A stretch of DNA of 53,084 bases from Verrucomicrobiota bacterium (GCA_023269675.1 JAHFSX010000042.1:1-53084), one strand, 5' to 3'. Positions 7,566-18,034 are shown, counted from the stretch's first letter. Notes: generated by a model from the sequence alone, not told the origin. A program made the numbers and translations.

Positions 7566-8306
7566 TTAACGCCGAGCCGCCCATGCGATGCTGCGGGCGA
7601 CAAGGTCGCGGAGATTCGGATTTTCGTACGCCAGATGGTCATGGCCGAACTGCAGGTAGACGACGCGCGACTTGCCCTCGGTGCGGGTCCACATGAGCGG
7701 TTTGCCCGATTTGGGATGGGTGGTGGTGAGCAAGGGGTGTACATCGGCGCCGACGCGGAAGCCCCAGTAGATCTCGTCGCGGATCGTGAAATCTTTCAGT
7801 GCGGAAGTGATGGGATGCCCCGTGTCCGCGATGACCACGGGAACCTCCACGCCGTGCTCGTAGCCGACCGTGTCGGTGACCTGCGGCTGCCCTTGGGGCG
7901 GTTGGGGATAGCGGCCGCCGATGACGCGCTCGTAGTCGGGCCAGTTCTGAAAGGAGCAAAGCGCGTGATGCAGTACGACGAGACCGGTGCCGCGCTCAAA
8001 GAGCGAAAGGAATTTCGCCTTTTGCGCGTCGGTGATCGTGGCCGGCATGTCGTAGAGCACGACCGCGTCAAAGTTGGTCAGGTCATCGCGTTCCCAAACG
8101 GTGGCGCTGGCCTTGGCGTGCTCGGCGGCCGTGAAGGTGATGGCGGGATTTTCGCTGAACATCCGGAAGAACGGCTCGCGCTCGAAGCCGTGGCCGCCGG
8201 TGATGAGCAAGACCCGTGTTTTCGGGAGCTCGGGACCCGGCTGCGCCGAGACGGCAAAGGGCAACGTCAGGCAGAGGGACAGAAGCAAGGCGTACGTGAG
8301 TTTCAT
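7566..8306 (-). CDS. Secreted ThuA-like domain protein
   Basis: 246 residues from ATG 8306, which begins a clear signal peptide (MKLTYALLLSLCLTLPFAVSA). The body is a glutamine-amidotransferase-like ThuA fold: RVLLITGGHGFER at the start, FDAVVLYDMPA, GTGLVVLHHALCSF, and PLMWTRTEGKSRVVYLQFGHD near the end. ThuA was linked to trehalose utilisation in rhizobia, but most homologues of this group are of unknown biochemical role and occur with sugar-degradation genes in Planctomycetes and Verrucomicrobia. It lies upstream of the deacetylase-like gene on the same strand, 70 nt apart, so co-transcription is plausible. Confidence 0.88.
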   Translation of the reverse strand: MKLTYALLLSLCLTLPFAVSAQPGPELPKTRVLLITGGHGFEREPFFRMFSENPAITFTAAEHAKASATVWERDDLTNFDAVVLYDMPATITDAQKAKFLSLFERGTGLVVLHHALCSFQNWPDYERVIGGRYPQPPQGQPQVTDTVGYEHGVEVPVVIADTGHPITSALKDFTIRDEIYWGFRVGADVHPLLTTTHPKSGKPLMWTRTEGKSRVVYLQFGHDHLAYENPNLRDLVARSIAWAARR

Positions 8307-8483
8307 GGATTCCCCGGTTTCGTTTGGCGTTGAATTGGAGACGGGCGCGATCCGGCGCGACATGCAGGGCGCGTCTCACCGCCGCCAAGGGTAACAAAGC
8401 CGATGCGATTCTTCAAGCGCGCCCGGGGTTGGCGATTGGGCAGTTTCAGTATCCACTTGCTGAAGCGTGGCCTCACAATTCAG

Positions 8484-8558
8484 GACGCAGAAACGGAAAA
8501 GGTTCGGGAAGCGCGACTTTCAGGTTGCCTCAAATGGGATGACGCCGAAAAGCGTGCG
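8484..8558 (+). repeat. Dispersed 75-bp repeat, copy A
   Basis: Runs from GACGCAGAAACGG to AAAAGCGTGCG and matches 18035-18109 with roughly 80-85% identity by eye, including the shared TTTCAGGTTGCCTCAAATGG. The copies are in the same orientation and bracket the 3004-residue giant gene. On the minus strand both copies encode a terminal PFEAT-stop after a Gly-Val, so they could be a decayed 3' gene end. The rest of 8364-8781 shows no convincing gene. Confidence 0.8.
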
Positions 8559-8781
8559 ATTGAGATGTTGAAGGATAAAGGTCGTGCGTATCTTGTGATC
8601 ATGCGACGGCGGCCCGGCCCACGCCGGACAGGGGGGCCAGCTTATGAGTTCAAAAACCAAGCCAAACGGTTGGCAGAACCCTCCCGTCCTCATCTGATGG
8701 CGGGGGGGGAGGGGCGCCCCGCAAGGGGGCGTAACTATCCACGGGAGGGCCGGGCGGCAGAAAACGGCTGCGGGAACTGGC

Positions 8782-8813
8782 GTGTCGGCGGCGGCGCGGG
8801 CCGCCGCCGACAC
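8782..8813 (-). terminator. Hairpin terminator behind the giant gene
   Basis: A perfect 14-bp stem (8782-8795 with 8800-8813, loop GCGG) begins 5 nt after the stop codon on the minus strand. The T run is weak and lies further on (TTTTCTG near 8760). Confidence 0.65.
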
Positions 8814-8817
8814 GCGG

Positions 8818-11800
8818 CTACTTGAGCCTGAGGATCGTTCCGCCGGTCGTGAAGAGCAGGAGGTCGTTGCCGCGGCGCAGGAGTTTCCATCCCGACGGCA
8901 ATACGGTGTCGAGCGTGGCCGTGCCAGTGATCCCGCCCGTGGTGCTGATGAGCGTGTAGGTCTGCGAGCGCTCGAGCGCCGCGGGGTTGTTGATGCTTAC
9001 GGTCAGGCCGGAGACGTCGAGCGGACCGGTCACGTCCAGCAGGTCGCCGAGATCGGCGTGGTAGCGCGTGCCGGAGGCAAGCCCGACGCCGGAAAGGGCG
9101 AGCGTGCCGACGACGCCGTCGCCGGCCGGGCTGAGGACGGTGCCGGCGGCGAGGACGCCGTTGGAGACCGTGCCCGCGCCGGTGACCGAGTGGACGGCCT
9201 GGGTCGCGCCGCCGAGGTCGAGCGTCGCGCCGGCTGCGAGATGAACCTCCGCGTCCGCGAGAAGATTCCCGACGTCTGCAGGGTTGGCGGCCGGGCGGAC
9301 GAAGACGTAAAGGTTGCGGATGTCGAACAGGCCGGCGTTTTCGGTCCAGGTATAGTCGTAGGCGGTGGTCTTGCCGACAGGCGGGTTGGGATCGTTGCCG
9401 ATGCCGAAGCCAAGATTATTGCCTGAGCTGCCGCAGTGGGCGAGGGAGAAGAGGACCTGGCCAGCGCCCCAGTTGTGGATCTGGAAGGAGCCGTGGCCGA
9501 GACTGGTGTCGGCCCCGTTGTCGTCGAAGTCGAAGACGTTGGCGTTGCCGCCGATGTCTCCGAGCGTCGTGCCGGTGCCGTAGTTTGACGGCCAGATCTC
9601 CAGGTTGCCGGTGTTCGCGCCGGTGACCTCGTTCACGTTGGTGGAGTTGGAGCGCACGTCCATGTTGTAGACCTTCTGCTGCCACTTGAAGGTGGCGCCG
9701 TTGCGGTTGGGATAGCCGAGCTTGGTCCGGTCCTGCGTGTGGGCGGTGAAGGAGACCCAGACCCAGGTGGACGTGGTTTCGCCGATCTTTCTGAGTTCGT
9801 AGAAGTAGGCCACGCGGTCGAAGGGCGCGGACGCGGCGGAGTTGTCGATGGAGTAGGCTGTGCCGTTGTTGGCGGCGGTGGCGGTGGTCTGGACGGGGGA
9901 GTAGTAGACGGTGTCGTAACCGTCGGCGAGGGTGCCGACCTTGGCGCGGATGTCGGCGGGAACCGGCAGCGTGCCGGCGGCGTTGACGACGCGCAGGGTG
10001 CCTCCGTTGACCTGCACGGCGGGGGCCTCTACCGTCACGGGCGTCACGTCGCGGGTGAGGATGTAGAGCTCGCGGACGGTGTATTGGTCGGCGTTCTCGG
10101 TGAACGTCCAGTCGCGGTTCATGGGGTCGCCGGGCTTGTTGCCGATGCCGATGCAGGGCTTGTAGCCGGTTCTGCCGAAATGGTTGACCGCGAGGAGGGT
10201 TTGGTTGAGTCCGAAGTTGTGGACCTGGAAACTGCCGTAACCGCCGGCGTTGCCATAGAAATTGGACTCGGTGCCTGAGTTCCTGTCGTCGAAGTCATAC
10301 GTGGCGCCATCGCCGACGTAGCCGCGGTCGAAGGCGTTGCTGTCGGGCAGGGCGTTGTTGTAGTCGTTGGGGTACCACTCGATGTTGCCGGTATTCACGT
10401 CATCCGCGGCGGTGACGTTGGAGTTGGCGCTGGCACGGACGGTGAGGTGGTTGACACGCTTCTGGAAACACATCCGTTTGGCGGTGATCGGGATGGCGAG
10501 CTTCGTGCGGTCGGTGAAGGGCGGCTCGAAGGAGGCCCAGACCCACTGGCGACCGTAGGTGGGATGCTCGAGGGCGAGCACGTAGGCGACGCGGTCGAAG
10601 CGGTTGGAGACGTTCGTGTTCTTGACGCTCCAGAAGGCGTCGTTCAAGATGGTGTCGGAGACGGTGGGGACGGTGCCCGCGTAGACGAGGGTGAAGCCCT
10701 TGGCGAGGTCGCCTACGCCTGCGGTCACGTCGGCGGGGAGGGCCGGTACCGCGCCGGAGACCGGCGTGAAGGCGATGCCGAGGTCGTCGTAGGGGTTGTT
10801 GACGGTGAAGACGGAGCCGTCGCCGGGGTCGGTCAGGAATTCGCAGTAGTCGGCGTAGCGCTCGTCGTTGCGGGCGAGGCGGTCGACACCCCAGGCCGGG
10901 CGGGAACCGTCGGTCTTGGTCCAAGTGCCGCCGACGCCCCCGGAGCCCTGTCCGGCGCGGATCTCGACGGCGTGGGGACCGGGCGAGAGGGTGACGGTGC
11001 AGACGGTGCTGGTGTTGGCGACTGAACGGTAGGGCAGGATCGTGGTGAAGCCTTTGTTGAGGATCACGTTGTTGTCGAGGCGTATCAGGAAGGAGTCGTC
11101 CATGTTCTGCATGAACGTCCAGGTGACGTTGGTCGGCGCGTTGTTCCAAAGGTAGCCGGCATAGACGTAGACGGAGTTGTCGGGCCACCAGGCGCCGTTG
11201 ACGGTCGCGCCGCCGTTCGCGGAGGTGACGTTGCCGAGGAGGGCGCGGGTGGAGAGCTGGACTGAGGGGCCGGTGGCGGCGGTGTCGATGCCGTTGGTGT
11301 TGGTATAGGAACCGTTCAGGCGGTACTCGCGCAGGCCGGGCACCTTGGCGGCGCGGATGGAGGCGGCCAGGCTGGCGGCGCGCGGGGTGACGCGGGTGGA
11401 GAGGTCGAAGCTGCCGCTGCCGTCCTTCACCAGGGCGACGGTGGCGAGCGAACCGCCGGCGAGGCCGCCGGACCCGCTGACGCGCGTTGAGAGGTTGGTG
11501 TGGGCACGTCCGCCGAGGACGAGGGTGCCGCCGGAGAGCACGAGGTCCGAACTGGCGGGCAATGATCCTGCCACAGAGGGCACGAGGGTGCCGCCTGCGA
11601 CGGTGGTGGGGCCGTTGTAGGCGTTGGTGACGGTGAGGGTGAGCGTGCCTGGGCCGGTCTTGGTGAGGCCGCCGTCCAGCGCGGCGGGCACGCCGAGGGA
11701 GGCTGTGCGGACGCTGGCGGCTGAGAGCGGGCCGCCGCCATTGAGAGTGACGGACGGAAGGGAGGTGTAGCCCGTACCGGGGGAAAGGATGCGGATGCCG

Positions 11801-14800
11801 GTGACCGCGCCGCTGCTGAGGACGGCTTCGGCGACCGCGCCGGTGCCGCCGCCTCCGGTGATGAGGACGGCGGGCGGCGCGATGTAGCCGGAGCCTTGCG
11901 CGCTGAGCTCGATGAAGCCGACGCCGGTCTTCGCCGAGGTCAGCGGGAGGTCGAGGGTGGCGTTGATGCCGGCAGGGGTGTCGATGACCGCGCCGCCAGG
12001 GTGGACGGTGAGCAGGGCGGGGGTGTTGTACGCGCCGGCGCGGATGGCGGAGCCGCTCTCCCGGACGCTGAGCGCGCCTCCGTCAAAATTGACTGCGGCT
12101 TGGGCTGTGTTGCCCGACGCGTTGTTGCCGCCCTTCTGGAGGTACTTGGTGGCGAGGGTGCCGCCCTTGAGGGTGACGACCGCGAGCGGGGAGCTGTTGC
12201 GGTTGGCGAGGATAACGGCGTTGGCGGAGACCGAGGCGTTCCCTTCGAGGGTGAGGAAGCCGTACCCGTTGTTATAGCTGTTGGCACCGTCCCACTCGCA
12301 GAGGTTGAGGGCGGCAGCGCCGGTGTCGAGGGTGCCGTTCCCGGACAGGAAGATGTGGCCGTAACCCGCGCGGGTTCCGAGGTTTCCTCCGTAGCAGGAC
12401 GCGGGGTTGTCGCCGCCCGTACCTTGGGCGGGCGGGGTGCCTGAGTTTTGGACGACATGGCCGTCGCCTTTGACGCGGAGGGTGCCGTAGGCGGTGTTGT
12501 TGTAGCTGAGCTGGGAGTAGCCCTTGTTGGTGAGTGAACCGCCGGAAATCTCGTAATAGCCGAAGCCGGATTCGCCGATGCGTCCGTCGGCGCCGGAGCC
12601 GCCTGTGTTGAGGAAGACGCCGCCGGTCTGGTAGACCGCGCCGGCGGAAGAGTTGTCGCGCCCGACGAACAGGCGGCCTTTGACAAAGGAGTTGCCGCTG
12701 ATCGTCAGGACGCCGCGCGAGGAGCCGAGCGTGCCGACGCCGATGCTGGGCTGGGCGCGATTGTAGCCGTTGTCGTCGGTGGTGATGGCGGTGTTGCCGG
12801 AGAGCGGGAGGACGCCGCAGGAGGCGGCCCAGTTGTCGAAGCCGACCTGCACGTTGTTGGTGCCGAGATTGAGGCTGCCGCCGTTACAGCCGTTGAGGTC
12901 GAGCGTGCCGTCGTGGACGCGGATGCCCGCGGGGAGCGACCAGCCGCCCGTGAGCGTAAGGGCGTAGGGGCCGAGCTTGGCGACGCCGGTGGCGGGCCAG
13001 TCGGCGGTGTAGGCGAGGTCGGAAGCGGCGGTGTCGATGCCGAGGTAGGCGGCGCGGGACTGGAAGGCGCCTGACGAGGCGAGCGTCTCGATCTGCGCGA
13101 GCGACCAGCCGTCAGACGCGTAGCGGACGGCGAACTCGCCGGTGCCGGAGACCGTCAGCGCGGCGGGCGCTGTCGGGACGGAGCCGGGCGCGTAGGCGTG
13201 GAGCAGCGAGTTGGTGACCGCGATGGCGCCGGAGAAGGTGTTGGCGGGATTGAGCAAGTAGGTGTAGCCGCCGAAGGACTTGAGCAGCCCGCCGGTTCCG
13301 GAAATTTTGCCCGCGATGCTGCTGTGCGCGTAAGAGGTTAGCCCGTCGAGGATGGCCTGTCCGCTCCCGAGGGTGACGGGGCCGGCCCAGATGTTTTGGT
13401 TGGTGGCGCCCGAACGGACGGAGAGGCGCGCGCCGTCCGCGAGGGCGAGCGTCCAGTTGACCGGGAGGGTGGTGGCGTTGAGGTCGAAGGTCGCGCCTGC
13501 GGCGACGGATGCGGTGTTGGAGGATGAGCCGCCGAGGTCGGTGGCGGATTCAAGGCCGAGGACGCCGCTCTGAACGCTGATGGACGCCCCTGGGGTTAGG
13601 CCTGTGGCCTTGGATGAGGCGATGACGAAGGAGCTGGAGCCGACTTTGCTCAGCGTGTGGCCGCCGAAGCCGAGCGTGCCGTTGCGGAGATCGAAACGGC
13701 CGCGGGTACCGTCGTACGGGAAAGGGGTGGGGCCCTTGCCGCCGACGGCGGCGTCGTCCGCGAGGGCGACGGACGCGAACGCGTTGTACTGTTGCGCGTC
13801 ATAGTCGAAGCGCAGGGCGCCGAGCCCATCCGTCCCGCTGCCCGCGATGGTGACGGTCTTGGCGAGTGCGATGGCGTTGTTGGGGGCCTGGCCGATGGCG
13901 AGCGCGCCGCCCGCCGTGACGGTGACGCCCGGCAGGACGGAGACGCCGAGCGACTGCGAGTGCGCGATTTCGAGGACGCCGTTGGAGACGACCACCGGGC
14001 CGGTGAGGGCGGGATTGGCGGTGTTGAGGATGGCCCGGCCAGCGCCGTTGAGGGTGAGGGGCACGTTGCCCGAGACGGGTCCGTTGAAGGCTTGCGTGAC
14101 AGCCGCGCCGGGCGCGAGCGTGAGCGGCGCGTCGAGGCGGACGGAGCCGGTCAGCGAGACGGGGCCCGAGAGCGTCATCGGGCTGGTGCCGGCGACGGTG
14201 AGCGCGGTGGGCGCGCCGTTATCGACGAGGGCCGCGGAGACAGACAGCGGGCCGGAGAGGGCGAGGGAACCCGACGTGGGCGGGGTGCCCGAGGCGGCGG
14301 CGAGCCGCTCGTTCGAGAGGCCGAAACAGCCGCTGGTGACATTGCCGTTAACGGCGACGGCCGTGACGGCGATCTTGAGGGTACCGCTGGACGGGGCCAT
14401 GTAGCGGTAGACGAGGGCGTTGGCGGAGTTGGGCTGGCTGGCGTAGATGATGGAGGTGTCCGGTTGCGAGGAGGAGGCCGAGTAGAACTGGTAGAGGCTG
14501 CGGCGTTCCTGGGTCGAGGGCGGCGCGTCCCAAGCGCGGAAGTAGAGGGTGACTTCATAGACCGCGCCGGGGGTGAGGCCGGTGAGCTGGCCGGTCCAGT
14601 TGCCGGCGTAGTTCATGTCGCGGAGGAGCTGCAGCAGGCCGGAGCAGGTCGCCGGCGGCAGGGTGTTCGTCCAGGAATTGAAGCCGTCGTACCCGTTGCC
14701 GTTGGGGAAGCCGGAGTAGCCGGTGCCGGTGCCGTTGGCCGCGCCCTGGATGAAGGCCACGCCGTTGATGGTGGCGGCGGCCTGGTTGCCGAAGTCGATG

Positions 14801-17800
14801 AGGTGCGAGTAGGTCTTGGAGGTGGAGAGGCCGGTGGCGGCGTCCGAGGTGAGGGGCACGACGCTGACGGTGCGCAGGCCGGGGTAGATGGTGTTGGTTG
14901 AGGCTCCCGAGGCGGTGAGCGTGCCGTTGATGACCGCGAGCGCGGAGGGAGAGGCCGTGAGGTAGTCGAGGGCGAGGATGCCGCCGCCGAGGTCGAGCGT
15001 GGCGGGTCCGGAAGCCGTATAGTTGAACTGGCCGAGGGTGGTCAGGGGCTGGGTGATGGAGAAGGACGTCGCGGGCGCGGCGGACGCGGTGGCGGCGGAG
15101 CCGGCGGCGTTCGGCAGCGTGTCGTTCACGATGGCGGCGGCGGGCAGGGAGAGCGGCGCGAGGCCGCTGACAGAACTGTAGGTTGCGGGGCCGCCGTTGA
15201 GGATGATGCCGCTGGCCGGGCCGTTGGCGAGGCCGGTGACGAAGAGGCGGTTCGCTGCGGAGCCGGCGGACGGGGCGTTGACCGAGAGCGTGTAGCCGTT
15301 GAGGGTGAGCGAGGCGAGCGTGACCGACGACGCCGAGGCGGCGGCGGGGACGGTCAGCGACGAGGCGGCGGTGAGCGTGACCGCAGGGAGGGACGCGGAG
15401 TAGCCGTCGGCTGCGGCGGGATTGAGGGCGAGCGTGCCGCCGCTGAGCATGAGCGGGCCTGATCCGAGCGCGGCGCCCGAGGGCAGGGCAAGCGTGCCGC
15501 CTTCTACGGAGTTTGTGCCGGTGTGGGTGTTGACGGCGGTCAGGGTGAGGGTGCCGGCGCCGGTCTTGACGAGGCCGCCGGTGCCGGAGCGGACGCTGGA
15601 AAGCGACATGTTGCCGAAGGCATCGAAGACGAACGTGCCCGCGCCGGAGAAGGGGCCGGTGAGGGCAAGGGTGCCGGTGCCGGCATTCTCGATGACGGCG
15701 CGGTCTTTGTCGACGGTGAACGCCTTGTCGGTGGAGGACGCGGTGGCGCCGGTGACGCGCAGGCGGGCGTAGACGCCGCCGTTGTTTGGGTTGATGAAGT
15801 TGACGGTCGTGCAGGCGCCGAGGGGGTTCGGGGTGCCGTTGGGGGCGAGGAAGGGCACCTGGAAGCAGTTGCCTTGGTCGATGGAGACGGCGCTGTCGAT
15901 CTGGTTGTCGGGATAGTTCAGGATGAGGGTGCCTCTCGTCCAGCCGCCGGATCCCTTGTTCAGGGTGGCTAGACCGGTGGGGCACTCGAGGCGGACGGAG
16001 ATGGTGACGGGGTTGACGGTCTGGATGGCGATGGCCGCCGGGGTGTTCGCCTGGGCATGGAGGAGGCGCAGGACCGTGCCGTCGCCGCCGGAAATGGTAC
16101 ATCCGGAGAGGGCGAATTCCCAATTGTTGCGGCAGATGATGTTGGTCGTGTGCGGGGCCAGTATAAGTTCGCTGGGCGGATAGACGCTGTCCTTCCAAAG
16201 GCTGCCGAGAGTTACGGGGCCCGTGCAGGTGACGGGGGCGGGGGTGCGGAGTTCGAGTTGGGCGTAGTTGCTGTCGGTGGCTTCTGTCCCGGCGGGGCGG
16301 CGGAGAGTGTCGAAGGTGACGGGGCCGCTGCCGTAGACGTAGACATAGCGGGTGGCGTTGTTGGTATAGTTGAGGGTGAGGGTCTTGGACGACTCGTTAT
16401 TGTAGACGTTGAGGTTGCCGCCGACGAGGAGTGTGGACGCTACGCTCTGAGCGTTGGACGAACCGGCGGAGAGGGTCAGCGTGGCATTGGCGGAGAGGGT
16501 CAGCGTCTCGCTCGGGAGGCCGATCGTGTAAGCGGCCGCGTCCGGGGCGAAGGTGAGGCCCGCGGCGGTCGCGCCGCTGCCGAGGGCGACGGCAGTCTTG
16601 CCGTTGCCGGAGCCGGTGAAGAACACCGTTTCGGAAGAGGCGGGAGCGGCGTTGCCGGTCCAGTTGGCGGCGGTCGACCAGAGGGAGTCGGAGCCGAGGC
16701 CGGTCCAGATGCGCGCGCCGGACGCGGCGAAGGTGCCGACCGTGCCGGACAGCGAGGCGGTGAAGGGGCCGCCTTGGGAGGCGGGCACGAGGTCTGTGAC
16801 GGTTCCGGCGAAGGCGAGCGTGGAAACGGCGGACGGAGAGACGCCGGAAACGGTGAGGGTGACGGTGCGCAGGTCGGCGGAGAGCGCGGACACGGCGGTG
16901 ACGGCTGCGGCGGGGGAAACCCCCAGCGGTGCGGGGTTGGCTCCGGCGGTGGAAATATCCCACGATGCGGGGTTGGCTAAGGCGGGGGAGGCGGCGAGGT
17001 TCACGGGTTTGGAGAAGGTGACGGTGAGCGTGTTCGCGGAGGAGGCCTTGAGGGAGACGAAGGCGGGCGGTATGCGGTCTCCGTAGGGGGAGACGATATT
17101 GGTGACGGCGGTGAACCAGGCGGCGGCCATTTTGCCGTAACCGGCGTTGTTCGGGTGCAGGTTGTCGTACATGTCCGTCCGTTCGAGGTAGGCGTGCATG
17201 TCGAGGAAATGGACGCGGCGGCCCGCCAGCTGGTGGGCCTGGACGACGCCTTCGACGTACGGGTTGAAGTAGGTGTTGATGAGGACGTTCCTGGAGTCCA
17301 GTTCGTCCGCGCCGCGTTTCAGCAGGGTGGTGACGATGATGTGCGCGTAGGGGCGGGCGGCGGCGATGCGGCTGATAAGCGCGTCGAGTTCGCCGATGGT
17401 TCCGGGGTAGTTCGGGACGTCGCCGGTGTCGTTCGTGCCGATGTGGACGAGGACCACGTCGGGGTCATCGGTCTGCGAGAGCCAGGTGAGGATGTTCTCA
17501 TAGAGGCCGTTGCTGGCGGAGGAGACATGCCAGCCGCTGTGGCCCTCGTGGTTGATCTCCGCGCCGAGGCCGGCGTGGGGGATGGAGGTCTGGGTGCCGA
17601 CAAAATCGATGTTGTAGCCCGCCGCGGTGAGCGCGACATAGAGCGGGTAGCGGTAACCGCCGCCGATTCCGTCACTGTTGGCGCCGTAGGTGATCGAGTC
17701 GCCGAGCGGCATGACGCGCAGGGGCGGCGGCAGGGAGAACGCGGAAACCGCGAGCAGCGCGCAGGGGACAGCCCACAGCGACTGGCGGACGGCAGACGAC

Positions 17801-17832
17801 AAGCGACCGGGACCACACGGACATAGGTTCAT
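8818..17832 (-). CDS. Giant secreted GDSL/SGNH hydrolase with autotransporter-type beta repeats
   Basis: 3004 residues from ATG 17832, preceded by AAAGGGTG; upstream in-frame sequence lacks a better start. A signal peptide (1-33) is followed by an SGNH esterase domain (about 38-245): GDSITYG with Ser46, GTND (131-134) and DNLHPN with Asp222 and His225. Next comes an SbsA/Ig-like domain, then about 1700 residues of autotransporter-associated beta-strand repeats of the KTGAGTLTLT and GGTLAL type. A PA14-like domain follows (YAGYLWNNAPTNVTWTF, DDSFLIRLDN). Then come two tandem ~240-residue homologous domains, each with FDRVAY, WVWVSF, DRTKL, TGN.E..P, GSFQ.HN and YT/RELY-like blocks, known to me from secreted esterases of this phylum and probably carbohydrate-binding. 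No C-terminal beta-barrel is visible; it ends TTGGTILRLK. Presumably a cell-surface or released carbohydrate esterase. Confidence 0.9.
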   Translation of the reverse strand: MNLCPCGPGRLSSAVRQSLWAVPCALLAVSAFSLPPPLRVMPLGDSITYGANSDGIGGGYRYPLYVALTAAGYNIDFVGTQTSIPHAGLGAEINHEGHSGWHVSSASNGLYENILTWLSQTDDPDVVLVHIGTNDTGDVPNYPGTIGELDALISRIAAARPYAHIIVTTLLKRGADELDSRNVLINTYFNPYVEGVVQAHQLAGRRVHFLDMHAYLERTDMYDNLHPNNAGYGKMAAAWFTAVTNIVSPYGDRIPPAFVSLKASSANTLTVTFSKPVNLAASPALANPASWDISTAGANPAPLGVSPAAAVTAVSALSADLRTVTLTVSGVSPSAVSTLAFAGTVTDLVPASQGGPFTASLSGTVGTFAASGARIWTGLGSDSLWSTAANWTGNAAPASSETVFFTGSGNGKTAVALGSGATAAGLTFAPDAAAYTIGLPSETLTLSANATLTLSAGSSNAQSVASTLLVGGNLNVYNNESSKTLTLNYTNNATRYVYVYGSGPVTFDTLRRPAGTEATDSNYAQLELRTPAPVTCTGPVTLGSLWKDSVYPPSELILAPHTTNIICRNNWEFALSGCTISGGDGTVLRLLHAQANTPAAIAIQTVNPVTISVRLECPTGLATLNKGSGGWTRGTLILNYPDNQIDSAVSIDQGNCFQVPFLAPNGTPNPLGACTTVNFINPNNGGVYARLRVTGATASSTDKAFTVDKDRAVIENAGTGTLALTGPFSGAGTFVFDAFGNMSLSSVRSGTGGLVKTGAGTLTLTAVNTHTGTNSVEGGTLALPSGAALGSGPLMLSGGTLALNPAAADGYSASLPAVTLTAASSLTVPAAASASSVTLASLTLNGYTLSVNAPSAGSAANRLFVTGLANGPASGIILNGGPATYSSVSGLAPLSLPAAAIVNDTLPNAAGSAATASAAPATSFSITQPLTTLGQFNYTASGPATLDLGGGILALDYLTASPSALAVINGTLTASGASTNTIYPGLRTVSVVPLTSDAATGLSTSKTYSHLIDFGNQAAATINGVAFIQGAANGTGTGYSGFPNGNGYDGFNSWTNTLPPATCSGLLQLLRDMNYAGNWTGQLTGLTPGAVYEVTLYFRAWDAPPSTQERRSLYQFYSASSSQPDTSIIYASQPNSANALVYRYMAPSSGTLKIAVTAVAVNGNVTSGCFGLSNERLAAASGTPPTSGSLALSGPLSVSAALVDNGAPTALTVAGTSPMTLSGPVSLTGSVRLDAPLTLAPGAAVTQAFNGPVSGNVPLTLNGAGRAILNTANPALTGPVVVSNGVLEIAHSQSLGVSVLPGVTVTAGGALAIGQAPNNAIALAKTVTIAGSGTDGLGALRFDYDAQQYNAFASVALADDAAVGGKGPTPFPYDGTRGRFDLRNGTLGFGGHTLSKVGSSSFVIASSKATGLTPGASISVQSGVLGLESATDLGGSSSNTASVAAGATFDLNATTLPVNWTLALADGARLSVRSGATNQNIWAGPVTLGSGQAILDGLTSYAHSSIAGKISGTGGLLKSFGGYTYLLNPANTFSGAIAVTNSLLHAYAPGSVPTAPAALTVSGTGEFAVRYASDGWSLAQIETLASSGAFQSRAAYLGIDTAASDLAYTADWPATGVAKLGPYALTLTGGWSLPAGIRVHDGTLDLNGCNGGSLNLGTNNVQVGFDNWAASCGVLPLSGNTAITTDDNGYNRAQPSIGVGTLGSSRGVLTISGNSFVKGRLFVGRDNSSAGAVYQTGGVFLNTGGSGADGRIGESGFGYYEISGGSLTNKGYSQLSYNNTAYGTLRVKGDGHVVQNSGTPPAQGTGGDNPASCYGGNLGTRAGYGHIFLSGNGTLDTGAAALNLCEWDGANSYNNGYGFLTLEGNASVSANAVILANRNSSPLAVVTLKGGTLATKYLQKGGNNASGNTAQAAVNFDGGALSVRESGSAIRAGAYNTPALLTVHPGGAVIDTPAGINATLDLPLTSAKTGVGFIELSAQGSGYIAPPAVLITGGGGTGAVAEAVLSSGAVTGIRILSPGTGYTSLPSVTLNGGGPLSAASVRTASLGVPAALDGGLTKTGPGTLTLTVTNAYNGPTTVAGGTLVPSVAGSLPASSDLVLSGGTLVLGGRAHTNLSTRVSGSGGLAGGSLATVALVKDGSGSFDLSTRVTPRAASLAASIRAAKVPGLREYRLNGSYTNTNGIDTAATGPSVQLSTRALLGNVTSANGGATVNGAWWPDNSVYVYAGYLWNNAPTNVTWTFMQNMDDSFLIRLDNNVILNKGFTTILPYRSVANTSTVCTVTLSPGPHAVEIRAGQGSGGVGGTWTKTDGSRPAWGVDRLARNDERYADYCEFLTDPGDGSVFTVNNPYDDLGIAFTPVSGAVPALPADVTAGVGDLAKGFTLVYAGTVPTVSDTILNDAFWSVKNTNVSNRFDRVAYVLALEHPTYGRQWVWASFEPPFTDRTKLAIPITAKRMCFQKRVNHLTVRASANSNVTAADDVNTGNIEWYPNDYNNALPDSNAFDRGYVGDGATYDFDDRNSGTESNFYGNAGGYGSFQVHNFGLNQTLLAVNHFGRTGYKPCIGIGNKPGDPMNRDWTFTENADQYTVRELYILTRDVTPVTVEAPAVQVNGGTLRVVNAAGTLPVPADIRAKVGTLADGYDTVYYSPVQTTATAANNGTAYSIDNSAASAPFDRVAYFYELRKIGETTSTWVWVSFTAHTQDRTKLGYPNRNGATFKWQQKVYNMDVRSNSTNVNEVTGANTGNLEIWPSNYGTGTTLGDIGGNANVFDFDDNGADTSLGHGSFQIHNWGAGQVLFSLAHCGSSGNNLGFGIGNDPNPPVGKTTAYDYTWTENAGLFDIRNLYVFVRPAANPADVGNLLADAEVHLAAGATLDLGGATQAVHSVTGAGTVSNGVLAAGTVLSPAGDGVVGTLALSGVGLASGTRYHADLGDLLDVTGPLDVSGLTVSINNPAALERSQTYTLISTTGGITGTATLDTVLPSGWKLLRRGNDLLLFTTGGTILRLK

Positions 17833-18034
17833 TGTACACCCTTTCACGCGATGCCGGCAAACTTCTGTGCCAGCGTCATATTGGAGTCTGTTCTGGTTAT
17901 CTTTTACGGGCATCCTATAGGCTTGGCCGATGACGTGCCCACACGCATGCTTAACACTTATATTGCGGATTGGGGCAAAAATAGTCAATACCAAAGTCTT
18001 ATAATGTCGGAGCGCGCGTTGCCTCTCGGTTCAT

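Noticed and set aside
8403..8825. Plus-strand 140-codon open frame
   Set aside because: It crosses dispersed repeat A, the terminator hairpin and the end of the giant gene. The composition turns Arg/Gly/Pro-rich and no Shine-Dalgarno sequence or family pattern is present.
13657..14901. Long plus-strand frames within the giant gene
   Set aside because: These are shadows of the high-GC minus-strand gene. The predicted proteins are Gly/Arg/Asp/Val-rich without domains.
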